This document shows, one piece after another, positions 10,247 through 21,244 of a stretch of DNA of 64,000 nucleotides (its first letter is position 1; every line of letters begins with the position of its first letter). Source of the DNA: Mantis religiosa (taxonomy: Eukaryota; Arthropoda; Insecta; Mantodea; Mantidae). The DNA lies in the NCBI GenBank assembly GCA_030765055.1, contig CM060953.1, forward strand, positions 184,956,268 to 185,020,267. Reading direction: 5' to 3'. The position numbers were made by a program, and so were the translations under genes. The notes beneath the pieces are model-generated. The model did not search any database, was not told where the DNA came from, and worked only from the letters and a program-made list of their open reading frames with translations.

Positions 10247-13200
10247 AATCTCCTTGTAACCCTACACACTTCGCACAGCGATGCTCCCATCTCTGTAACC
10301 CGTCCAAATAGTACTCGGCGTTTTTCAACATAGTCTCTTTGTAACTCTACACACTTCTCCCAGCGATGCTCTCATCTCTGTAACACGTCCAAATAGTACT
10401 CGGCGATTTTCAACATAGTCTCCCTGTAACTCCACACACTTCTTACAGCGATGCTCCCATCTCTGTAACCCGTCCAAATAGTACTCGGCGTTTTTCAACA
10501 TAGTCTCTTTGTAACTCTACACACTTCTCCCAGCGATGCTCCCATCTCTATAACCCGTCCAAATAGTACTCGGCGATTTTCAACATAGTCTCCCTGTAAC
10601 TCTACACACTTCTCCCAGCGATGCTCTCATCTCTGTAACCCGTCCAGATAGTACTCGGCGTTTTTCAACATAGTCTTCTTGTAACTCTACACACATCTCC
10701 CAGCGATGCTCCCATCTCTGTAACCCGTCCAAGTAGTACTCGGCGTTTTTTAACATAGTCTCCTTGTAACTCCACACACTTCTCCCAGCGATGCTCCCAT
10801 CTCTGTAACCCGTCCAAATAGTACTCGGCGTTTCTCAACATAGTCTCCTTGTAACTCTACACACTTCTCAAAGCGATGCTCCCATCTCTGTAACCCGTCC
10901 AAATAGTACTCGGCGTTTTTCAACATAGTCTCCTTGTAACTCTACACACTTCTCCCAGCGATGCTCCCATCTCTGTAACCCGTCCAAATAGTACTCGGCG
11001 TTTTTCAACATAGTCTCCTTGTAACTCTACACATTTCTCCCAGCGATGCTCCCATCTCTGTAACCCGTCCAAATAGTACTCGGCGTTTTTCAACATAGTC
11101 TCCTTGTAACGCTACACACTTCTCCCAGCGATGTTCCCATCTCTGTAACCCGTCCAAATAGTACTCAGCGTTTTTCAACATAGTCTCCTTGTAACTCTAC
11201 ACACTTCTCCCAGCGATGCTCTCATCTCTGTAACCCGTCCAAATAGTACTCGGCGTTTTTCAACATAGTCTCCTTGTAACTCTACACACTTCTCCCAGCG
11301 ATGCTCCCATCTCTGTAACACGTCCAAATAGTACTCGGCGGTTTTCTACCTAGTCTCATTGTAACTCTACACACTTCTCCCAGCGATGCTCCTATCTCTG
11401 TAACCCGTCCAAATAGTACTCGGCGTTTTTCAACACAGTCTCCTTGTAACTCTACACACTTCTCCCAGCGATGCTCTCATTTCTGTAACCCGTCCAAATA
11501 GTACTCGGCGTTTTTCAACATAGTCTCCTTGTAAATCTACACACTTCTCCCAGCGATGCTCTCATCTCTGTAACCCGTCCAAATAGTAATCGACGTTTTT
11601 CAACACAGTCTCCTTGTAACTCTACCCACTTCTCCCAGCGATGCTCCCATCTCTGTAACCCGTCCAAATAGTACTCGGCGTTCTTCAACATAGTCTCCTT
11701 GTAACTCTACCCACTTCTTCCAGCGATGCTCTCATCTCTGTAACCCGTCCAAATAGCACTCGGCGTTTTTCAACATAGTCTCCTTGTTACTCTACCCACT
11801 TCTTCCAGCGATGTTCTCATCTCTGTAACCCGTCCAAATAGAACTCGGCGTTTTTCAACATAGTCTCCTTGTAACTCTACACACTTCTCACAGCGATGCT
11901 CCCATCTCTGTAGCCCGTCCAAATAGTACTCGGCGTTTTTCAACATGGTCTCCTTGTAACTCTACACACTTCTCCCAGCGATGCTCTCATCTCTGTAACC
12001 CGTACAAATAGTAATCGGCGTTTTTCAACATAGTCTCGTTGTAACTCTACACACTTCTCCCAGCGATGCTCCCATCTCTGTAACCCGTACAAATAGTACT
12101 CGGCGTTTTTCAATATAGTCTCCTTGTAACTCTACACACTTCTCCCAGCGATGTTCTCATCTCTGTAACCCGTCCAAATAGTACTCTGCGTTTTTCAACA
12201 TAGTCTCCTTGTAACTCTACACACTTCTCCCAGCGATGCTCCCATCTCTGTATCCCGTCCAAATAGCACTCGGCGTTTTTCAACATAGTCTCCTTGTAAC
12301 TCTACCCACTTCTTCCAGCGATGCTCTCATCTCTGTAACCCGTCCAAATAGCACTCGGCGTTTTTCAACATAGTCTCCTTGTAACTCTACACACTTCTCC
12401 CAGTGATGCTCCCATCTCTGTAACCCGTCCAAATAGTACTCGGCGTTTTTCAACATAGTCTCCTTGTAAATCTACACACTTCTCCCAGCGATGCTCTCAT
12501 CTCTGTAACCCGTCCAAATAGTACTCGGCGTTTTTCAACATAGTATCCTTGCAACTCTACCCACTTCTTCCAGCGATGCTCTCATCTCTGTAACCCGTCC
12601 AAATAGCACTCGGCGTTTTTCAACATAGTCTCCTTGTTACTCTACCCACTTCTTCCAGCGATGCTCTCATCTCTGTAACCCGTCCAAATAGAACTGGGCG
12701 TTTTTCAACATAGTCTCCTTGTAACTCTACACACTTCTCACAGCGATGCTCCCATCTCTGTAGCCCGTCCAAATAGTACTCGGCGTTTTTCAACATGGTC
12801 TCCTTGTAACTCTACACACTTCTCCCAGCGATGCTCTCATCTCTGTAACCCGTACAAATAGTACTCGGCGTTTTTCAACATATTCTCGTTGTAACTCTAC
12901 ACACTTCTCCCAGCGATGCTCCCATCTCTGTAACCCGTACAAATAGTACTCGGCGTTTTTCAATATAGTCTCCTTGTAACTCTACACACTTCTCCCAGCG
13001 ATGTTCTCATCTCTGTAACCCGTACAAATAGTACTCGGCGTTTTTCAATATAGTCTCCTTCTAACTCTACACACCTCTCCCAGCGATGTTCTCATCTCTG
13101 TAACCCGTCCAAATAGTACTCGGCGTTTTTCAATATAGTCTCCTTGTAACTCTACACACTTCTCCCAGCGATGTTCTCATCTCTGTAACCCGTACAAATA

Positions 13201-14400
13201 GTACTCGGCGTTTTTCAATATAGTCTCCTTGTAACTCTACACACTTCTCCCAGCGATGTTCTCATCTCTGTAACCCGTACAAATAGTACTCGGCGTTTTT
13301 CAATATAGTCTCCTTGTAACTCTACACACTTCTCCCAGCGATGTTCTCATCTCTGTAACCCGTCCAAATAGTACTCGGCGTTTTTCAACATAGTCTCGTT
13401 GTAACTCTACACACTTCTCCCAGCGATGCTCCCATCTCTGTAACCCGTACAAATAGTACTCGGCGTTTTTCAACATAGTCTCGTTGTAACTCTACACACT
13501 TCTCCCAGCGAGTTCTCATCTCTGTAACCCGTCCAAATAGTACTCGGCGTTTTTCAACATAGTCTCCTTGTAACTCTACACACTTCTCCCAGCGATGTTC
13601 TCATCTCTGTAACCCGTCCAAATAATACTCGGCGTTTTTCAACATAGTCTCCTTGTAACTCTACACACTTCTCCCAGCGATGCTCCCATCTCTGTATCCC
13701 GTCCAAATAGCACTCGGCGTTTTTCAACATAGTCTCCTTGTAACTCTACACACTTCTCCCAGCGATGTTCTCATCTCTGTAACCCGTCCAAATAATACTC
13801 GGCGTTTTTCAACATAGTCTCCTTGTAACTCTACACACTTCTCCCAGCGATGCTCCCATCTCTGTATCCCGTCCAAATAGCACTCGGCGTTTTTCAACAT
13901 AGTCTCCTTGTAACTCTACACACTTCTCCCAGCGATGCTCACATCTCTGTAACACGTCCAAATAGTACTCGGCGTTTTTCAACATAGTCTCCTTGTAACT
14001 CTACACACTTCTCCCAGCGATGCTCCCATCTCTGTATCCCGTCCAAATAGCACTCGGCGTTTTTCAACATAGTCTCCTTGTAACTCTACACACTTCTCCT
14101 AGCGATGCTCCCATCCCTGTATCCCGTCCAAATAGCACTCGGCGTTTTTCAACATAGTCTCCTTGTAACTCTACACTTCTCCTAGCGATGCTCTCATCTC
14201 TGTAACCCGTCCAAATAGCACTCGGCGTTTTTCAACATAGTCTCCTTGTAACTCTACACACTTCTCCCAGCGATGTTCCCATCTCTGTAACCCGTCCAAA
14301 TAGTACTCGGCGTTTTTCAACATAGTCTCCTTGTAACTCTACACTTCTCCTAGCGATGCTCTCATCTCTGTAACCCGTACAAATAGTACTCGGCGTTTTT
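10247..14400 (-). repeat. 85-bp satellite array derived from the mariner transposase C-terminus (about 49 units)
   Basis: The CGGCG motif recurs every 85 bp from 10316 to 14391, about 49 units allowing for a few 1-4 bp deletions (for example near 13510 and 14175). Read on the minus strand, each unit encodes KNAEYYLDGLQRWEHRW followed by a C-V-E-L-Q stretch and DYVEK, the usual last residues of a mariner transposase. As 85 is not a multiple of three, the frame shifts by one base per unit. Private variants (TGTTACTCTACCC, TAGCCCGTCC, CAACATGGTC) recur 850 bp apart, so ten-unit blocks have also been duplicated. Confidence 0.93.
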
Positions 14401-14419
14401 ATCTGCAAAATAATTATTC

Positions 14420-15381
14420 CCGAAGTTGATTACCTTTCTATTTGACGAAAATCTCTGTCCTCCGAGCCCAATTTTCAGGCCAGTGAACAAAAACGAGTCA
14501 TTTTGGGGCTAGATCTTGCGAGTAAGGCGGATGGTAAAGCAGTTCAAACCATAATTTGTGGATTTTCGCCATTGTAAAACCGCTGAGGTGTTAGACGGTG
14601 CGTTGTCTTGGTGACACAGGATTTTCTTTCTCTGCAAATGTGGCCGTTTTTCCGCAATTTCTGCCTTCAACTTGTCAAGTAATGATGTGTAATATGCTGC
14701 TGTAATGTTTTTCCGTTTTGAAGATAATCCATTAAATTAACTCCATGACTATCCCCCTCCCCCCATAAAAACAGTCACGATTACTTTCCCAGCCGAAAAA
14801 AACTGGTTTTTTTGAGCCGGTTCCTCCTTTGCAGTTCACTGTTTGGAGTGTATTTTTGTTTCGGGCATATAATGATGTATCAAAGTTTCATCTACAATAA
14901 TTTTTCTACGTCAAAACTCGAATTTATTACGCCTAAACTGCGCCAACAGAGCGCTGGAAATGTTCATTCGAACACGTTTCTGGTCTAACGTGAGCAAACG
15001 CGTCACCCAACACGTGGACAGCTTTCTCTTGTCTAAATGTTGATTTAATATGTGACAAACACATTCTTTTGACATGTTCATAGCCTCTGCTATCTCTCTC
15101 ATTTTAATTCGGTGGTCGTATAGCAACATTTGGTGACGTTTGGCATTGCTTTCGGAGGTAGTTGCATTTTTTGGACGTCCCGAACGTTCATCGTCTCCCA
15201 ACCTCTTATGACCACGTTTAAATTCTGCTGCCCAAACTTTCACTGAGGTAAATGATGGTACAGAGTCCCCATACACAGATTCCAAGTCATCTTTGATTTG
15301 CGTAGGCGTATTGCCTTCCAAAAACAAATATTTAATGACAGCTCGATACTCGATTTTATCCATTTTCATAAAAACACTCAC
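14420..15381 (-). pseudogene. mariner M3 transposase, N-terminal and catalytic parts
   Basis: From 15381 leftward an open frame of 156 codons encodes the paired-like DNA-binding region: YRAVIKYLFLEGNTPTQIKD, then FKRGHKRLGDDERSGRPK, MREIAEAMNMSKECVCHIL and CWVTRLLTLDQKRVRMNIS. Beyond a stop the sequence continues as IVDETLIHYYMPETK (first acidic site) and, much degraded, to a YHPPYSQDLAPK motif (third site, S-P changed to S-Q). The C-terminus is the unit amplified in the adjoining array. Frameshifts and stops make it non-functional. Confidence 0.85.
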
Positions 15382-15543
15382 ATCGACTCACTCAAATGAC
15401 TGTTACATAAGAACTGAGCGTCCAAAATGGCTGACGCTTTGGTGAGTAACTGTCAACAGATGATGAACGAAATTCACTAGATTTTATTTACAGGTGCTGC
15501 CATCTTCATGTTGAGGTCGGAAACTTTTCAGATCACCCTGGTA

Positions 15544-16354
15544 ATGCTGTTAAATTCAGAAGTTCAAAATTTCTCGAGAAAGTCTGTCATTACTAGAGCC
15601 AAAAGTTTAGCCCATTTTTTCCCTCGCTGTTTAATGATACCTTTTCTTGACTTTGAAGATATGGAGCGCATAAATTCTGCATTTCAGGGAGATAACTATA
15701 AAGATAAATTACCATTAGAACCTGATGCATTGACATCTAAATTATTTACTCAAATGCCGTCATGTTCTGCTTTCTTCATATAAAAATATTACGTGAAAAT
15801 AGAAAATCCTTACGCCATAAAATTTGGATACATATGTACTACACTGATAGAAACTAACCGATAAAATAAACATTAAGATATACTCTCCATGTGGTTTTGT
15901 TGTACAACTTTGATAATGTAAGGTTTTAAGAAAAGGTACCATAAATAAAACACGCAAAATTAAGGAAAACGTAACATTATTTGTGCTTATACCGATCCAC
16001 AAAGTAAAACCTAAAAACCGCTGTTTAAAGTACACAGAAAACCTAAAATGGATGTTCATTCCAGCTAAAATTTCGAACCCTAGTGGCCAGTAGCTTTAAA
16101 TTCCGCTAAATTAAACAGGCTATTCTCTTGCGTAAAGATAAAGGAAGATCGCCTGCTGGTTATGCACAACGGCGAGCGTTGCGGTGTTCAGGTATGCGTG
16201 ACTCTCCGATTAAGGCGTTTTGATATGTCGTACCTTTACCACTCCATGTACCTAAGTTATTCTGAATGAGAACGACTTTATTGTAATTTCCCAGAAAATT
16301 CAAGGTGCACGTTTTATCTGTCGTTAAGTAATTTTAAGAAAAAGCTATTTTAGT
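15544..16354. other. no feature seen
   Basis: Open frames at 15508-15783 (+) and 15760-16059 (-) have no recognisable domain. The first starts inside the mariner terminal repeat, so I treat both as chance frames. Confidence 0.5.
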
Positions 16355-16720
16355 TAATTGATGGAAATTAATCATTTCTCCACACTAGCCCTATATAGGC
16401 TAAGGTTTTTGATTGAGTCAACATGAAAAACTCAATGCCATGGCCGGGATTTGAACCACGGATCTCCTGGTTTCCGTCTATTCACTCTTAACCTTTGAGC
16501 TACCATGGGCAACGTGCCGTCCTGACATTAAATTCTCCAGTTGACTCGTATATTTCCCCGGTAGACCACTAGGGGCTCTCGCATTCGAGATACACCGTTT
16601 GTGGCGACTTACTATTGTAAGTACTTAAGTCCCAGTCAAAAGCCTTAGCCTATATACGGCTAGTGTGGAGAAATGATTAATTTCCATAAATTAACTAAAA
16701 TAATAAGAGTTAAATGATGA
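16355..16720 (-). mobile_element. SINE family A with inverted terminal tails
   Basis: The minus-strand tRNA-like head is at about 16436-16512 (reversed B box GGATTTGAACCACGG, reversed A box TTTGAGCTACCATGG). The tail CACACTAGCC-TATATAGGCTAAGG lies at the left (about 16380-16410). The same tail in opposite orientation, CCTTAGCCTATATACGGCTAG, lies at the right (about 16644-16664). The leader part with CTCGCATTCGAGATACACC is intact. The unit is thus enclosed by inverted repeats of about 55 bp. Confidence 0.8.
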
Positions 16721-17471
16721 AGCCTGGTAACAGTGATATTGAACTTACACCCCTAGAAATTACGTCAAAAACACTCAATGTTACCAATAACTTCCAATAA
16801 CTTGTTGCCACAAAAGTCAATAAAGATGTACGAGAAATTCTACTCACAATTCATGGATTGTAGAATATCAAAAGGTATAAATTAACTCTCAGAAAATGTA
16901 TTCCTAATTTATTTCGAATAATTGTCTCAAAATATGAAATCATCGACCTTGTGAATACCAAATTGACTTATCTAAATACCCAAAACTGAAGAGCTTACTA
17001 AAACGAAAATAAGAAGGATATAAAGGGGAGAAAAGCCGAAATATTTGCACCTGATGAGTTGAAAACATTTATAAATGAAGCACCAGATACCCCATGACAA
17101 ACGTAAACCTCCTTTTTTAATGTTGCCAATGTTTTTCTTTTAATGTTTTTAGGTTAAATTGTGCCACACGTTAACAGCTGTTTATAGAGAAGTAATCAAT
17201 ATTTCTGCGCCTGCGTACTACGTCTTAATTTAGACAAAGCAATAACGATTGTAACATATCACTCAAACCAGAGATGAATACTTTGAAATGAAACATTTAG
17301 TTTAGATATCTGATCGAACATAAACAGTTGTACGAAACTTGACTATAATGATGAATGAAACGCTAGTATCTTTAACCTCATTTCGCTCGCTCGGTTAATA
17401 ATAATACTTGCGTTTTAATTGCTACCATTATAGTCTTGTTGCGTATACTATTAACATAATAAAGTAACATA
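16721..17471. other. no gene apart from the short recombinase-like fragment
   Basis: AT-rich sequence. Open frames are short. The 17378-17566 minus-strand frame overlaps the end of the next transposon and is not supported. Confidence 0.5.
17010..17107 (+). pseudogene. short tyrosine-recombinase-like (Crypton-type) fragment
   Basis: One frame reads KKDIKGRKAEIFAPDELKTF followed by INEAPDTP and a stop. The pattern K-A-x-I/V-F-x-P-D-E-L/I-x-x-F-I/L-N-E-A-P-D is what I know from the N-terminal region of integrase-like proteins of Crypton or related eukaryotic tyrosine-recombinase elements. Nothing of the catalytic domain follows, and the match is too short to be certain. Confidence 0.3.
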
Positions 17472-18153
17472 GTGTGATCCATATAAAGCTGAACCATTTC
17501 AATAGGCCATAACTTTCGAACTAATAATAGGACACACGTACAACTTTGGGAGAATATAATACACAATTGGGAGATTACATTACACTATTTACATCTCAGA
17601 GAAAATGTTGGAATTGTCCTCCCCCAGCATCTATACATGTTTGTACTCGTCTCACCATATATTCTGGAGTTTTACGGAGAGTATCCTCAACAATGTTACT
17701 TATTTCGGTTCGAATGGATTCCTTGAGAACATCAATTGTCCGTGGCCTATTCTTGTACACTCTATTTTTTAGATTTCTCCACAAGAAAAAATCCAGTGAG
17801 GTTAGGTCAGGGGATCTCGGGGGCCACAGACCTTTTGGGGTTATTCGATTGTCAAAGAAACTGGTTACAATTTCCATGGTGTCATTAGATGTATGGCACA
17901 TTGCTCCTTCTTGCTAGAAATAACCTTCTCTCAATTCGATATAATCTCCGTAAAACTTGAGAGAATATGGTGAGACGAGTACAAACATGTATCGATGCTG
18001 GTGGAGGACATTTCCAACATTTTCTCTGAGATGTAAATAGTGTAACGTAATCTACCAATTGTTTATTATATTCTCCCAAAGTTGTACGTGTGTTCTATTA
18101 TTAGTTCGAAAGTTATAGCCTATTGAAATGGTTCAGGTTTATATGGATCGCAC
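17472..18153. mobile_element. fold-back Tc1/mariner-type element (DUF4817/Tc3-like), deletion derivative
   Basis: The two ends are long inverted repeats of about 200 bp. GATCCATATAAA opens the left arm at 17475 and is found reversed near 18138-18149. The minus strand between 17901 and 17596 encodes the C-terminal half of a transposase: TSNDTMEIVTSFFDNRI, WPPRSPDLTSLDFFLW (third acidic site) and YMVRRVQTCIDAGGGQFQHF. The right arm, read on the plus strand, encodes a second, opposite copy of the last ENMVRRVQTCIDAGGGHFQH residues. The unit lacks the N-terminal two thirds and cannot move by itself. Confidence 0.8.
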
Positions 18154-18599
18154 TGTACTTTAATATTAAGGATGGATGAAATATCACTTTAACTACTGTG
18201 TGAATAAAATACAATCATTAGGCCTACATTTCAACTTTAGTATTTATTGTAGTTTTAATATTTAGTAATGAAATGTAAATCTGTAACCACAGCTACAGCT
18301 TCCATTCATTCAGTAATTAACAAATATTTTCCTATGTATTCAGATTCTACTCGCAATACATTCGACAATGTAGCTTTCTGAAATAAAAATAAATGTAATT
18401 GTTTCTCCAGAATTATAAACCTTTACAGTAATATCTCTACTAGACCTAATAGACTTTTTTTTCAGGACTGGGACCATATAGGAATTTCTGGAATTTTGTT
18501 TTTAAATACACATAGACTCTTTGTGAATGCGTGACAGAGATGGCAACACTGCACAATGATTAGAACTCTAGTGGCAGCGATGAGAGTTAGGACTGTTTT
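18154..18599. other. no feature seen
   Basis: AT-rich sequence between two transposons. No open frame or repeat could be assigned. Confidence 0.5.
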
Positions 18600-18611
18600 T
18601 GATACTTAAAA

Positions 18612-19693
18612 GGCAGAACATCGTGTAACAATAAACCAAGACAGTTAAGTGAGGCATGTGGTGATGGTAACATGGATGTGTCTAATGTACGTTCCTGGGT
18701 GCGACAGTTCAATGAAGACAGAACATCGTGTGATAACAAACCAAGACAGTGAAGTGAGGCATGTGGTGATGGTACCATAGATGTGTCTAATGTACGTTCC
18801 TGGGTGCGACAGTTCAATGAAGACAGAACATCGTGTGACAACAAACCAAGACAGTTGAGTGAGGCATGTGGTGATGGTACCATAGATGTGTCTAATGTAC
18901 GTTCCTGGGTGCGACAGTTCAATGAAGACAGAACATCGTGTGATAACAAACCAAGACAGTGAAGTGAGGCATGTGGTGATGGTACCATAGATGTGTCTAA
19001 TGTACGTTCCTGGGTGTGACAGTTCAATGAAGACAGAACATCGTGTGACAACAAACCAAGACAGTTGAGTGAGGCATGTGGTGATGGTAACATGGATGTG
19101 TCTAATGTACGTTCCTGGGTGTGACAGTTCAATGAAGGCAGAACATCGTGTGACAACAAACCAAGACAGTTGAGTGAGGCATGTGGTGATTGTATCATGG
19201 ATGTGTCTAATGTACGTTCCTGGGTGTGACAGTTCAATGAAGACAGAACATCGTGTGACAACAAACCAAGACAGTTGAGTGAGGCATGTGGTGATGGTAC
19301 CATGGATGTGTCTAATGTACGTTCCTGGGTGTGACAGTTCAATGAAGGCAGAACATCGTGTGACAACAAACCAAGACAGTTGAGTGAGGCATGTGGTGAT
19401 TGTATCATGGATGTGTCTAATGTACGTTCCTGGGTGCAACAGTTCAATGAAGGCAGAACATCGTGTGACAACAAACTAAGACAGTTAAGTGAGGCATGTG
19501 GTGATGGTACCATGGATGTGTCTAATGTACGTTCCTGGGTGCAAAAGTTCAATGAAGGCAGAACATCGTGTGACAACAAACCAAGACAGTTAACTGATGT
19601 ATGTGGTGATGGTAACATGGATGTGTCTAATGTACGTTCCTGGGTGCAACAGTTCAATGAAGACAGAACATCGTGTGACAACAAACCAAGACA
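18612..19693 (+). repeat. 105-bp (35-codon) tandem array of a transposase DNA-binding segment (about 11 units)
   Basis: AGAACATCGTGTGA recurs every 105 bp (for example GAACA at 18721, 18826, 18931 and 19036, the last at about 19667). In the transposase frame a unit reads MDVSNVRSWVQQFNE, then GRTSCDNK and PRQLSEACGDG. The D-x-S-x-V-R-x-W-V-x-x-F-N-E-G-R stretch is the usual start of the second helix-turn-helix region of mariner transposases. Since 105 is a multiple of three, the frame is kept. The last three units are open, but earlier ones contain TGA (GGGTGTGACAG, CAGTGAAGTG). The opposite strand is open over the whole array for the same arithmetic reason. Confidence 0.93.
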
Positions 19694-20460
19694 GTCACGG
19701 CCTCGCACCAGCCGGTCTGAAGACATGATCCAGCGAGTGCAGAACGTTGTTTTGCAGGTTCGCCGAATGAGCGTTGCAGGCATCGCCTCCAAAATTGGCA
19801 TTTCTTTGGGATCTGTGCACACAATCCTGCATGAAGATTTGAATATGCGAAAAGTGTCTGTGTCTTTCAGGTGGGTGCCACGAATGCTGATGGCTGTGCG
19901 CATGGCAAATTGTCTAGCGATGTTGACGCGTGATGACGGTATGAATGGAACATTCTTTCAATCGATTTTGACGATGGATGAGACGTAGATATTTTTGTAA
20001 CCTTAAAACGAAGCGCCAGTCAGCTCAATGGAAGCACACAGACTCACCGCCACCAAAAAGTTTCGGGTGAGTGCCAGTGCTGACAAAATGATGGTGGTCA
20101 TCTTCTGGGACAGCAGTGATGTAACCCTTACTCATTGCATTCAACAGGGCACTATGGTGACAAATGCAGACGTGTGCTCTTTCATCAAGAGAACGCACCA
20201 GCGCATCGGGCGAAGGCAACACAGGGGTTTCTTCGTTACAACTTTGAAGTGATTGCTCATGCTCCCTACTCACCTGACCTGGCTCCTAGCGACTTTTGAC
20301 TGTTTCCCACGATGAAAGGCAATCTCCATGGTCGCAGATTCACTAATCGTGTCGCTTTCGCCGCAGCGATTTTCAAGTGTTCAAAACACACTCCTAAAGA
20401 AGTGTTCGCAGCGGTCATGGAATAATGACGTCGACGTTGTGAAAAATGTGTACGGCTAGA
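19694..20460 (+). pseudogene. mariner M4 transposase, catalytic part
   Basis: After the array the frame continues with SRPRTSRSEDMIQRVQNVV, VAGIASKIGISLGSVHTIL, RWVPRMLMAV and ILTMDET (first acidic site, about 19965-19988), then a stop. In other frames follow FRVSASADKMMVVIFWDSSD, AHAPYSPDLAPSDF (third site, about 20254-20298) and a C-terminal FKCSKHTPKEVFAAVMEK. The segment with the second aspartate (an xxDNAxPH-like motif) is not recognisable around 20160-20220. Several frameshifts and stops show an inactive gene. Confidence 0.85.
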
Positions 20461-20580
20461 GGGAGATTACGTTGTGAAGTGACGCTAGTTTCACATTTTC
20501 CTTGTGGTTACTTTGTGAGAAAACATTAGGAGGTGTTATAACCTGAACGCACTTCGTACAGTCAAAACGAAAAATATATA

Positions 20581-20815
20581 GCCCACCTCAGTAGCGTAGA
20601 TGGTAGCACGTCTGCCTCACGTTCAAGAGGTCCCGAGTTCGAATTTTGGTCAGGGTGAGTTACTTGGATAAGGTCTTTCCCGGGGTTTTCCCTTATCCTG
20701 AAAGACGAATGTCAGGTAACTCTGAGCTCCATGGACCCTAGGCTCATTTGAGCATCATTTCAGCCATTTCATTCATCGTCCGATTTGACAACGTTGGAGG
20801 ACGTAAATTACAAAA
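20581..20815 (+). mobile_element. SINE family B, single complete unit
   Basis: Starts GCCCACCTCAGTAGCG, with an A box TAGCGTAGATGGTAGCACG and a B box GAGTTCGAATTTTGG. The body is GGGTTTTCCCTTATCCTGAA to ATTCATCGTCCGATTTGAC, ending in GGAGGACGTAAATT. It is the best single-copy reference here for the unit that is tandemly amplified at 4680-6410. Confidence 0.85.
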
Positions 20816-21244
20816 ACTAATAATTTTAATTATTTCAGCTGCGTAAGTTGTTATTCAACGTATACCGAAAATTAAAACAAACCACTAGCAACATCGATTC
20901 TCTCATATTAGGTATTAGCCAGCCGGCCTTGATCTAATTAGTCCTATATTCCAGAAAATAACATTACAAATAATTTTCCTATTTTATTATAGTTTAATAC
21001 TAATGCAGTAAGCCTTTTTAACGATTAGGCAAGCGTTAGATAAACATTGTATGGTACAAATCTTATTTATACACTCGCGGGAATTAACAAATTTTCCACT
21101 CATGGATAAAGTACGTTTTGATTCACTTGTACCAGAAATAACTATTAATTTGTTGCATTTGTGTGACTTCCACTACCCGTCCTACCCATGCTATATTTAA
21201 AAAAGCGTATTTTTCTGTTTCTTTGTTGTTAGTTAAGATAAATA
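20816..21244. other. no feature seen
   Basis: AT-rich sequence. No gene, no recognised repeat. Confidence 0.5.

Larger units (their letters stand above)
10174..15541 (-). mobile_element. mariner (family M3) inflated to 5.4 kb by an internal tandem array
   Basis: Terminal inverted repeats match at the two ends: TCTGAAAAGTTTCCGACCT at about 10183-10201 and, reversed, at about 15514-15532. TA dinucleotides flank the element (10172-10173 and 15542-15543). Without the array it would be about 1.2-1.3 kb, the normal mariner size. The transposase lies on the minus strand, with its N-terminus near 15381 and its C-terminus inside the array. So the array grew within an already inserted element, or the element moved with it. 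Confidence 0.88.
18600..20560 (+). mobile_element. mariner (family M4) with an amplified N-terminal segment
   Basis: A mariner on the plus strand whose 5' part has become a tandem array (about 18612-19693), followed by the rest of the transposase to about 20460. The first codons and the 5' terminal repeat were not found, and the right end is uncertain: no inverted repeat partner could be matched, so the boundaries are approximate. The non-array part resembles a normal mariner in order and spacing. Confidence 0.75.

Noticed and set aside
10247..14400. CRISPR-like or protein-repeat gene in the 85-bp array
   Set aside because: No spacers, frame lost at every unit, and the unit is the end of a mariner transposase lying between intact mariner ends.
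18587..19903. A 438-codon open frame on the minus strand with a 35-residue repeat, which at first sight looks like a novel repetitive protein
   Set aside because: It is the antisense of the 105-bp mariner array. A unit length divisible by three keeps any frame open once one unit is open, and a second minus-strand frame (18645-19439) is open for the same reason. The sense strand explains the sequence as transposase.
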